Below, piece by piece: positions 26,023 through 36,887 of a stretch of 64,000 nucleotides of DNA. Numbering within the stretch: position 1 is the stretch's first letter; every line of letters starts with the position of its first letter. A program made the position numbers and the translations under genes. The notes below the pieces were generated by a model. The model did not search any database. It was not told the DNA's origin and saw only the letters and a program-made list of their open reading frames with translations. Origin of the DNA: Phialocephala subalpina (Eukaryota; Ascomycota; Leotiomycetes; Helotiales; Mollisiaceae). The stretch spans positions 983,420 to 1,047,419 of the forward strand of contig FJOG01000005.1 of NCBI GenBank assembly GCA_900073065.1, in the 5' to 3' direction.

Positions 26023-27877
26023 TCATCCACAAACCAACCCTTCCTTCGGGATCTCAACTTCCTTCTTCCCCTTCTCATCACCCACCCGCTCAACCTCAAC
26101 ATGCCCATTCGGCCCCGCTTGCTCAACTTTCTTTGATTCGGCGACATCCGCCGCCTCTAAAGCAGCTTTCTCTTTCCGACTCAGCGTCAAACTCCCCTTC
26201 GCCAATGCCTCCTTCGGCAATGGCCTCACATACGGCTGAACGACCCACCAAGGCCTCTTACACGCCCTAACTGTCTCGACCGAACTCTCATCCATTTCCC
26301 CATCACCATCTCCGTCCTTTCCCCCATTCCCATTCCCCATCCTCTCTTCTTCCTTTACCTTCGCAGCTTTCAACCTCTCATCCTCCTCCATATCCCTCTC
26401 CCAGCTTCGTCCGTTTGTAGCTTCGTACTCTTCAAGTCCAGATTTGACGGCCGACTCAGTAAGTTTGAGAACATTTTCAAAGGCAGCGATGTCTCCGGCT
26501 CGACAGCGAGCGAGGGCGTCGCGGACGTTGTGATGTTTGGCGACGAGGGGACGGAGGAGATGGAAGAGGTGGGGTTGCATGGCGAGGAGGTTGGGGGAGG
26601 TAGACTTTTGGGGTTTGGAGGATTTTTGGCGTTTCTTTGGTGGGCCTTCGGCTTCTCCTCCTCGTTCTCTCTTCCCACCCTCTTTCTCCTTCTCTACCCC
26701 ATTGCTGGTGGTAACGGCCGGTTGCGGTTCTGGTTCCGGGTCTGAAGGTAGATAAAGCGGTGTTCTGGTCGGAGCGGGTGTTTCCAGGACGAATTTATAC
26801 ATAATATCCATATACCTCCTAAACACCGCATCCATCCTCCAACCCCCCTTCCCATCCTTCCCCCTCCAAAACTCCCTCCCCTCATCCCCAACCTCCGGAT
26901 CCTCAGCGAAAATAGCAGGATCATAAAGATTCCCTTCCGCAGACATCACACCATCAACACCCGTCTCCTCCAAACACCTTGTAATATCTTCCTTCCGCAA
27001 AATATTCCCATTAGCAAACATGACCGTTTCCCTCGGCAAGTTTTCCCTCAACCACTTTATAACTTTCCAATCTGCCAAGCCAGTTTTATGTCCCTTCATC
27101 TCTCTCGTTCGTCCATGTACGGTTAAGATACTAGCTCCAGCTTTCAAGACATTTTGTGCGTATTCCAACGTCTTTTCTTTCGTTTCTAATATCCGGATTT
27201 TGGCTGTGACTGGAACTTCAAGTTCACGGTGGAGTTTATTGATCAAATTGAAAACCAGTTGCTGGTCTTCTTGTAAAAAAGCACCATATTTCCCCTTCCT
27301 AGCAATTCCCTGCGGGCAACCAAGATTCAAATCCACCGCGTCGCAAAATGGCTGGACATATTTCGCCGCTTTTAATAACTCCTCAGGATCATTTGCACAG
27401 AACTGAACAAATAACGGTCGATCGATTTTCGGATTTCCATCAAGGAAGATATCGGAGGAGGGGGAGGTATGAGGGATGGGAGGAGGAGTGGTGAGAGAGG
27501 AGCGTAAGGGTTGGAAATGCGTGTCTCGGAACTTGGGCGTTTCGCTGAACATGCGGGCGTGCAGCATGGGTGTGTAGGCGAGGAGATCTTGGGGTGAGGA
27601 GGAGGGCATGAAGGAGCGGGTTAGCATGCGCCAGGCCTGTGGTTCTTGTCAGTGTTTGTTCGGAGTTCGAGGCAGCGAGTAAAAGACGCACGAATTCGGA
27701 TTGATCGACCATGGGAGCGAGGACGAATTTTGGACTCCCGATGCTTTCGTAGAATGATCGTCCGTGGAGTTTCTTCCTGCCATCTGCGGAGGAGGCTTGG
27801 ACTCCGTTTCCGTTCATGTTTGCTGAAGAAGAAACTGTCGAAGTTGCCGTCGAGGCAGCTCGGTCGTTTATCGTCAT
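26023..27877 (-). CDS. dus1: tRNA-dihydrouridine(16/17) synthase (Dus1)
   Basis: Two exons on the minus strand: 27877-27692 and 27636-26023, with a 55-nt intron (GTGCGT...ACAG); 599 residues. FMN-dependent TIM-barrel enzyme reducing uridines 16 and 17 in the tRNA D-loop with NAD(P)H. Visible family motifs: KFVLAPMVDQSEFAWRML at the start of the barrel, LFVQFCANDPEELLKAA, and NLGCPQGIARKGKYGAFL with the catalytic Cys at about 169. Then come VTAKIRI, TVHGRTREMKGHKTGLADW, VMFANGNI and DGVMSAEGNLYDP (FMN phosphate binding). A helical C-terminal domain follows (about 390-450). Yeast Dus1 is much shorter (about 420). The extra length is a Lys/Glu/Pro-rich insert (KKRQKSSKPQK) and a charged tail with runs of Gly/Asp, both typical of filamentous fungi. 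Antisense open frames across this gene are shadows. Confidence 0.95.
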
Positions 27878-29260
27878 TGTGGCTCGAAGGTATTTTGTAG
27901 CTGATTGCCGGGTGCCAGCCCACAGCCCAAGCAGTCCCTTAAAAACAGCCAGAGTCGTGGTAACTCAATGTCCAGTTGGTCGAGAGTTGCTGTTGTAGTT
28001 TAGATTTGTTCACAAATTCAAAAAAATATCTTAGCGCCTCGTAACAAGGCTGGCTTACCGCCGAATGTCCGAGCACAAGGCTGACACTGCCATCCACAAC
28101 CTTCACATGCCTCCATCAAAGCCTCCATCACAACACACAGACAATGACCCCTCATCCTAAAAAAATCATTGAAAAAACAAGCTTGCCGATCAAAGCGCCA
28201 AAAACCCAAATCTCATCCAAATCCGTCTTGCCGCACACCGATTTGGAAATCGACGGCGTCAAAGAGTATATTTTCGATACTATACGTGGGGCAGGGTGAG
28301 CACGGGACGAAAAACTTGCTTTCACCGCATCTTTTCTTGAATACGAACATGGATGGTTGAACAAGATTTTACGTCGTATCCAGGGGCGAAATCTCACAGG
28401 CACGACTGTTCATCCCACCTTAATTAACGAGTGCAAGGCACACACCTATCAGTTGCCTCACCATGAATTGAACTGCATGTATGTCTCGGATATTGCAGAT
28501 ACTGTAGATATGTGAAAGCGCGTGGAAGTTTGTGTATGTACGAAGAATTATCATTGAATTTGATTGATTGTTCTGATTATGCATCCTATGCTTTCATTCC
28601 CCCACTCCCTTCCTTGAACGTGCTTCCCATGATGAGCCGCTGAAGAACCAGATGAACACTTGATGTACGATGCTCACAAGAAATGAGAACGGAGACCTCC
28701 TTAAAGCAAGGAAAAGCGAGCAATTCTGAAGCCAACCAAATGCATCAACCAGTATAACACCTTAGAGCAGACCAGACCAGACCATCCAGATGGGAGATTC
28801 GAAATGCAGCAGATTGGAAATTTTTTGTCGCAGGACGTGATGAGAGCATTCTTTGGTCTTGAAAAAAAGAGCTAGAAATCAAAATTACCAGCCCAATTGG
28901 ACATTATGATTGCTCCCGTGTGTCTCCTCCCAAAAATATCTGGAAGCTTTGCAGCAGTACATCTCACATCTTCTCAAGTCTTCTTCTCTTCAGTCTTTGA
29001 ATCCTTGCTATCCCCTTCTTTGTCTTCCACCAGTATGCTCGAGAGAGAAAAAAGACGGCAGACGCCAGTCTAGTGAAAGAATATAGTTTGACAAAAATCG
29101 CTCAGATGTTGAAGTACTCCAGTACACCAGGTAATGCGACCCTACTAACGCCATCGAAGTTTGAGAAATTGTGCATGGCAACTTTTCTTTATGTGCCTGC
29201 GCTATGCGAGAGGTTATGTGGTTTTCGTGGACTGCGTTGCCAGCCATAATCATGGTGTCA
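27878..29260. other. Intergenic: Dus1 promoter and 3' flank of the Bni4-like gene
   Basis: No established gene. A 51-codon plus-strand frame (28144-28299) looks more protein-like than its surroundings and is followed by a donor-like GGTGAGC. The rest, to the Bni4-type stop at 29261, shows nothing I can support. Confidence 0.45.
28144..28299 (+). CDS. Possible small ORF (51 codons), unrecognised
   Basis: Starts MTPHPKKIIEKTSLPIK and ends VKEYIFDTIRGAG. It has a balanced, charged composition without the low-complexity bias of neighbouring frames. The last codons overlap GCAGGTGAGC, a good 5' splice consensus, so it could be a first exon with a downstream continuation that I could not place. 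There is no family match from memory. It may equally be chance. Confidence 0.2.
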   Translation: MTPHPKKIIEKTSLPIKAPKTQISSKSVLPHTDLEIDGVKEYIFDTIRGAG

Positions 29261-32029
29261 TTAGAAGAAATGGGTATAAATCTTCGAGTTCTCGTGCACT
29301 TCCATTTCCTGCGAGACATTAGTTAAATGTATCTAGAGCATACGAACCAGACATACCATCTTGAAAGTGTTGAGCTCCTCCTTGATCTGCTGGGCGAGCA
29401 TTGGTGTCAGACGATTGCATGTTGCAATCTCACCTCTGCGATCATATTCGCCGCTGGGCCAGGTATCGTGGAACTGAATCCTCGGGCTGAATGTTGCGTT
29501 TCGCTTTCCGCCAACAGTTTGTGGAGTCCCAGGTACACTCTTAGAGTTGCCTTGGAAGCGTAGTGCAGACATGAAATAATCTTCACCTCCAAGTGTGACC
29601 GAGCCCATCCGTCGATGGCCCTGCTGTTCATCGTTTGGTGTGCTTGGCGCGGAAGAGTTGGGAGACTCATTGACGTGGGGGATTTGTGGAATTTGGAAGT
29701 TGGCTGACTTGGAGTCGAGAGGTCGAATTACAGGAGAGGAATTGGGGGAATCTGTTGCGGAGCCTGCTAATGTTAGGAACGACTAATCAATTGTTTTGGA
29801 GTACTCACGTTTGAGAATGCCCTTCTTCACGGCAGCGAGGACTTCTGCACGCTCCTTCTCCCCTCCTACAATGCTTCTTCTAGCAGCTGAGCTCTCGGTG
29901 CTGGAGCTACCAAGACGCTCTGGAACAGCACTGGCACTGGCAGCATCAATCGAATTTCGTTCGAGCTTTGGGTATCCAGTGCCGCCTCCAACCTGGTCGT
30001 GAGGATCAAGGTTGACATTGACCTTCTCTCTTTCGGCCTCCACAGTGACCATTGATACCTGAGCCTGGCTTGCTTGAGGCAGGGCAGAGTCTACGGCAGG
30101 TACACCGATAACAGACTTCGGACGGAACAATCCTACAAGAGATCGCGTAGACTTCTTCATTCCCTTACCCATCTTTCGGATCATCACAGACGCTGATGAC
30201 GCAGTAGATGAGATAGACAGGTTATCGGTCGAACCCGTGAAAAAATTGCCTTGCCCATTGTAGATCCCAGATCCGATACCACCAGCCTCCTGCTGCTGAG
30301 CAATTCGAGCCTGTTCTGCTTCTTGTTCATCTTGATATTTTTCCTTGCGCAGCTTCGAGCGATCTGCAGCATTATTTGCGGCGCTATTCTCGGCTGACGC
30401 TCGTCGTAGCTCGGCGGCGCTCCCAAACGAAAATGCCCTACGCAGACGAGAAGTCTTGCTCTTCTTGCCTTCCTTCTCGTTCAATGCTGCTAATTGTTGG
30501 GCCGCAGGGCTGGAAGTATTCGCCTTCCCGCTCGCAGCCTGCGCATATGTGGGCTTGGCTGGTTCTTGCGAGGCGGCATTGACAGCCGATGCGAACGAGT
30601 CCTTCGATGATGGGGACTCGGGACTCATCGTCACCGGCTTCGACAAAGGCGACGGATTTGCGACACGTTTGGCGGCATCGGTGGATGAAGCGCGAGGAGG
30701 AATATTTACAAGTCTTGGCACATCGTGTTTGATTGAAGTCTGGTCGGCGTGAGTATTTGTTGCTGGAGGTTGCGAGGATGAAGATGGGGCGGGGTTTGGT
30801 GCCATGGATGCGCCTGCTTCTCGCTTGGGGGCCTGAAGTCATTAGCGTTAGCGAAATGACCCCAAAACCGCATTGATTGGCGGTGGATGAATTGGAAATA
30901 ACTGCTAGGATTGCAAGAATGCGGTGTAGACAGGAGAATTACTTACCGAGCCAGCTCGTGAATGATTGCTACGAGCAGAGTTGACACTTTCTGAACTGCC
31001 ATTTCGGCCGTGGGACGAGTTCGGACGAAGGCCCACAACTGGCGAGCTCCGCAGAGGGTGTTGCTGCTGATCAATTCTGCCATTTGCACTGCTTACTTGG
31101 CGTGACCCCTGTTGCAAGAGTGATGCCGACATCCCACCATACTCTCCAGCGTCGATTGTGTGAATGCTTCGCCGCCGATATCTCTTGGCCGGATCCTGGA
31201 TAGTAGATTTATTCAGTTGCATATCATCAGCACTTCCAAAAGCCGGAGAAAACCCCGTGGTAGATTTGGAGATCTGAGGCATTTGTAAGTTGAAGTTTTG
31301 ATATGATCCAGGAGCAGCAGCTAGCTGGACATTGTTGCCGTAGAACTGCATCACATTGGGCATGGAAGCATTGGAAGCAGATGTTGGCTGAGCTGGTACT
31401 TGCGAAGTCGAAGATGATTCAGCACGGCGGTTGTTTGGTCGACGATATCGTTCAGGTGAAGCCTTCACAGGTGATGAAACAGCCGCAGGTGCAAGGCTTT
31501 GGGCACTACCAGAGACTATGATGGTTGAATGAGGTCTCGCAGCCCCTGAAACAACTCGAGCAGTTCCCGTAATGACCGAATCATCCTTTGACCCAGATTT
31601 TTGACTCAAAGACGAGAAGTCAGAAGACGATGATGACGTTGTAGAGACTGATGGTGGAGCAGGGTAACGGGACTGCCTGGCTGTGGTATTTGTATCAAGA
31701 ATGCCTGGGGCCGAGGATGTTCTCTGTTCCGGTCGAAGGTGAGGCCCATTCTGCATCCGTTGACCAGGTGTCGTAAGATTTGGTGTACTCGTGAATGCAT
31801 AGGGAGCAATGGGTGTCCCTGCTGTATGTCCTCGATATGTTGATACGCCCATGCCATTGTTCATCCCATGGAAGCTGTTACGCTGCATCTGTTGTGGATT
31901 TGTAGGATACTGGTGGTGTGACGGGGTCTGCGAGGAGGTGTGGATGATGCCAGAGGCAGAGGAAGGTCGAGTCTGAAGCATAGTGACGGTGCTAGACTGT
32001 TGTGGGTATGATTGAACGAGGGCGGCCAT
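29261..32029 (-). CDS. bni4: Bni4-like bud-neck / PP1-docking scaffold protein
   Basis: Four exons: 32029-30947, 30832-29809, 29763-29357 and 29308-29261; 2562 nt, 853 residues. Most of the protein is disordered, rich in Ser, Pro, Gln and Asn. Mid-protein is a basic block (KTSRLRRAFSFGSAAELRR) followed by MGKGMKKSTRSLVGLFRPK. The C-terminus is the diagnostic part: SPRIQFHDTW, EYDRRGEIATCNRLTP, LAQQIKEELNTFKM, then the last exon EMEVHENSKIYTHFF. This matches my memory of the conserved Bni4 end, including an RVxF-type docking site (RIQF, about 797-800) for phosphatase type 1 (Glc7). In yeast Bni4 targets Glc7 and chitin synthase III to the bud neck; in hyphae a septum role is likely. The tiny 48-nt last exon is needed to complete the conserved end. 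Confidence 0.85.
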
Positions 32030-35000
32030 GCTGTGTTGTCAAATCCTACAGATGTTGAAAAGGCAAGTAGCTTTTGTTGCACAGACTCAGAGCTGCATTC
32101 GTGTCGAAAACTACTGGTGGGAAGGACGGGAAGAGATTTGGGATCTGCAAAGGATTGAAGTTAGTGGAGTGAAGCGGAGGGAGACATCGTGATTTTCAGA
32201 TGTGATGTTGTTTTAACGAGGTGTCAGGCAAGGCGCGTCTCCGGATTGGATGCTGGGTTTGTATCACGAACCTTCAATGAAAATGTATGTAAAGAAGGTG
32301 CAGTTATTATGAAGGGAGTATTTCGAAATCAACACGAGTTAACGCTTGATAAAAGGATCGAATCGAAGGAGGGTCGCCGGCGGCCAGGAGGGAGGAAGTG
32401 GAGTTGTCTCGCTCGCGTCAGGCAGAACACACTGTTACCGTGGATTCTGTCGGCTGAGACGATGGTGAATCTATCACAGCAACACGAATGAGCAAAGTCG
32501 AAAGGATATCAACCAGAAGAGAGTCTGCCAACCTCGCAGCTTATTTCGTGGTGACGAAGCAAGCTCTTCTGTTCTCCGGATTCGGAGGCGTCGAATTTCA
32601 GGAGAAGCGAGGGTTGTGGAATGAGAAGAGGAATGTTTCGCTGGTGACGGGGCGGCGAAACGAAGGACTGCAACAAGAAGGGGGGAAGGAAGAAGGGGGA
32701 ATGTCGTAGTCGAGATGGAGGTGGATTGAGGTAAGTGGGTGTCTTCAATCGTGGAACATTGAGACAGAGCCTGGGACGAAGTGAAAGAGGAGAGCATGGA
32801 ATTGGAGAGAGAGTTTGACTTTTGGAGTTGGGTTGATTATCCCAGCAAGTTTGGCGCGCCATCGACACCCCAAAGAGGCCTAGCTAGAAATAGGGGCTTG
32901 CAGCAGTCGACTGCGCAGTGTCCACACCACGGCGGGGACTTCAATGCGACGGTAATCGGGATGAATGGTTATTGGGGCCAGTTGCGATGGCATGTTGGCC
33001 TTGATTCACATTGAGGTCATCACCGCGAAAAGCAATGTTATAACTTATAAAGAGCTGCCGGTGCTCACGATGGCGAGTGCAAAGTCATTCTGAGATGCTG
33101 GTTTTACCTTACGAGAGTGCTGATACGAGTTAGTCTTCTCATGGAAAAGCGTCTCTTGTGTGGCGGGATTTCAAGACACTACGACGGAACCAAAGTTAAG
33201 GCCGAATGCTCGTACAATTTACGAAGCCTCGTCGCCGTGAGGCCGAACTCAGGGGAATTCCATCCATATATATCCTAGGACAGCTACCCTCTCCTATGAT
33301 TGCAGCTGCCGAATACACAACCGCCATACAGTCTTGGGATATTTTGATAGAGGAAGCAGTGTGATTTTTACTTGGCAGAATTGGTGGCGTTGTACTGAGT
33401 ACATCTCGAGAGTCTCGTCTATTTCACGATGCCCCTGAGTATTTCCACCACGGAAGATCGAAGACATCCTCAGTTCCTCTCTTGTCAAGGACCTGGTCTC
33501 GTCAGCAGTCATGGACGCAGATGGCATTTCACGCCCACAAGGAAAATACCCATACTAACAGATACACCAATGGCAGCTTGCACGCAACATCTCTGCTGGA
33601 TGGTCTGGCCATGGAGGAGGCTTCCCGTTCAACAATTTACCGAATCTGGAGAAGCCTCTGACTGGTTTCCTCCCAGAAGGCATCTTGCTCCTGAAACAAC
33701 TGCTTCCCAAGACGCGTGTAAGCATCAAATCATCGTCCAGCACACCGAATGCCCTCCTGATGCGGCTGGCTGGCCCATAAATTTGACGTCCTCTTTCAGC
33801 ATAATTGCTGACGCTTCCCGTCTGCGGCGCGGGACACTGTAACCAAACAGACTGAATAGTCGAGCCCGTTGCTTTGAACTCGATGGAATTCACATGTGCT
33901 GTGCTGTACTTTACGGCATCATTGCATTCTGTTCCACTCGTTCTCATGAAAAGTCTGCTGTGAGTTGCATATCGTGCACTCACCGTAGCGAATGGGGGCT
34001 GCTTCAGTTCAAGTGCTTCACGCGTCTTTCACTCACATGCAGGTATCAACCATCCTGGCGGTCTTACTCGTCCTAGTCTTTCATGCATTGCTGCGATGGA
34101 TGCCACGGACATCCTAGCGGCCTGGGTTCTCCGACATTAATATGCGCAGCGCTATCATATGATGGCGAGATTCGAGGGGCTTGGGATAAAGTGATGCGTT
34201 GGTCCTATATAAATATCTTCATCTCTGAAAGTTTAGCCTACCGATTGGAACTGATTGCGGGATGCCTAGACGGCATTTTAGAGTTCTTGAAAGGGGATCA
34301 CGACCAGCGTGGGGGATTTGCAGAGGATAGCCTCATTCTTCCATGCCTTCGGGTGCTGATGATGCAGGAGCGTGGCACAGCATTGAAGGCGTGTACTCCA
34401 ACTTCTGGTGAAATACCTCATGATCTCGTATCGGTGACCATCAAGTCATGGAAAACCAGTACGACAGATACGCAGAGTCCATAAGTACGAGGAGTCACAT
34501 CCAGCAAGTCATGAAATCTCACCGTGTTCGAATGCTTGACCCTACATGAGATGAGTAGGGCCGAGGAGCCGCAAATGTCGTGATACAAGGTCTAACAAGG
34601 TTACGAACAACGAAGTTTGCTTGTTAGGATACCAGATCTGATCTGGCTGCACTCGTGGCCATCACTCCTCTTTCTAGAAGGCAAGGATTCAGCATGGATG
34701 ATGATATGAGTGAAACAACCACGCCTCATCCACAGCAGATCTGCTCATCAACATTCAAACGACGACTTCGCAATCACGAAATAGGGGTCTCGAGATGCTG
34801 CATCGCGAGATTTGAAGCGCGTATCGATATCCGACCCTCTCTTCTGCACGCTCCATCCACCAACGAACGCCATGTCTCATTTTATATATGTTCATGTGCA
34901 CACATGTCTGATACCGAGACTGGCGTCGACACGTCACTTCCCGCAGCGCCCCACCCAGCGCTTCTGTTTCCACCGAAGTTCGTCTTTTAGACCCAAGCGA

Positions 35001-36887
35001 CAGCAAGAGACCCAAGAGACCCAAGAAAAGGGACAGTCAGCGACAGTCAGCATCCAATCAGCTCATCCACGACCCGAGCGCTGTCGTTCATGAGCTTAAT
35101 GGATATCATCATTTCGTCAGTAAAGTTCAGCAGCAGCTCCAAAGTCTCTTTCTTGCCGCACCAACAGCATGTGCCGTCCAAGAGACCGGAGATCTTCCGC
35201 ACAAGCAGGAAGCTCATCAGCATCATTTTGCAGCACCGCGGGAGGCGGACCTTCAAGAATTTCTCTCACGGACTCGACACTACGAGCTAAATCCAACAAA
35301 GCTTCAGCAGACTAAACGCTTGGCGATCTTCGTGCAGATCTCTCCAGCCAATCATTCGCCATCTTCCAGCCTTCTACCATATTGAGGCACTTGTAGCCTT
35401 GAAGCTGCGGGCCTCGAACTCGTATCAAACTCTACCAACAACCCAACAACCCCTCACTTGCACCTTGCCCGACGGACAGCTTACGGACATACATTCTCGG
35501 GAACACCCCAACCTCAGAACTTCGCATGCATCTTTCAGCATCGCTAAGATATCAAGAACCATGTTACATTCTGCTGTCAATCTCGGAACACAATTTCTCC
35601 TGTTTATAGAATAGGAAGGAGGAGGGTGAACCTGCATCGATCTTCTGTTTCTACCCCGCATCGGATATGGACCTGGACATCATTTACTGCCGTCTAGCCG
35701 TGACGGACAAGACTCCTCATTCGTAACTTGACAAATTTGGGGGATCTGAGTTCAAAGCCCGTCCAAAAAAATAATGTGCGTGCAACCATTTACCCCAGAT
35801 ATTAGTGCTACGATACGAGACCCAACATCACAGACCCTGCAACCGTGCAAACCCCCCATTTTACCTAACAATTGAACCCCTATCACGTTATCTCCTCTGT
35901 CAAGATGAATTCTTGCTCCGCTATGACGATACTTTGTTTGAAAGGGTTGCTGATCCCAATTCGAGTCCCACGAGCCGCCCTCAGTTTGTTTACGGTACCC
36001 GCTCCGAGTACGAAGATCGTAAGACCCTTTGGGTTGAACATGCCGATGAGCGGTAACGCCGGAGATACATACATAGACATATTTGAGACTGAGATTTTTA
36101 AAGATGTGGGAATGATGAGCCGGTACACCGCTCGGACGAGGCTGAAGGTTTCTGCATTTTCTACATTTTTGACGCAAGGATGTCACCAGCTGTATCTGGA
36201 AATGATCTTTCAAATGCGTGTCCCGGAGAAGGAAAAAGGTTTTACCGCTATATCTATTCTCAATTTCTTGTTCCACAACCTCTTCTCTTCCTGCAGCTTC
36301 AAGCACGACATCATTTGCAATCCAACTATCCCATCCAAATGGACGTTGCAATCGCTTCTCTAAAATCGGAGCCCCTCTATCAAGTGCTGAAGCGTCCTTT
36401 TCATGCCATCATTCAGGCAGTCCGGCAGTACCGGATCAAATAGATCACAAGGTCGCAATGCCTTCAGCTCTCCATGCACTGTCTATATCATATTTCTCTC
36501 CTTCAAGAACGTTCACATTGCCATTTGCTGAATGTCCGACAGGCTTGAGGAAAGACCCCTTTTATCGCCAAGCATCTAATTCCTTTCCCATGAAATCCGC
36601 AGCAGTCTGTTGAAACGGATGAGAAAGATGAGAGGTGCGGATGAGAGTTCGTACTTGGCAGTCTCAAATATGGTAAAGTTTGGTAAATTAGCTTTGCTTT
36701 ACCCCACAAAATCAAGCTTCCCAGTATTGAGCCGCAAACTCCCTTCTCGTATCCCGTCCCCAGTCCCCAAATAAAGTTCTGGGAACTTTATTTCCCCCCT
36801 GGTGCCTCGGTACTGATATTGTTTTCCAAATATACCTGCTATGTGGCGCACCCGTTTATTCATTGTTTCTTATTCCATCCTGCCGTC
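32030..36887. other. Gene-poor interval (about 4.9 kb)
   Basis: Upstream of the Bni4-like gene and of the GH43-like gene. Frames over 130 codons occur at plus 33429-33842, plus 34083-34484, plus 35872-36363 and minus 35752-36351, but none shows a domain, splice chain or secretion signal I recognise. 35.75-36.36 kb is open on both strands in several frames and may be a decayed gene. Confidence 0.45.

Noticed and set aside
26370..27406. Plus- and minus-strand ORFs within Dus1
   Set aside because: Shadows of the Dus1 coding frame.
33429..33983. 137- and 142-codon ORFs on opposite strands
   Set aside because: Mutually antisense and without domain signals.
34083..34484. 133-codon plus-strand ORF
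   Set aside because: Some coding-like text (ESLAYRLELIAGCLDGILEF) but no match, partner exons or conserved motif; not enough to call.
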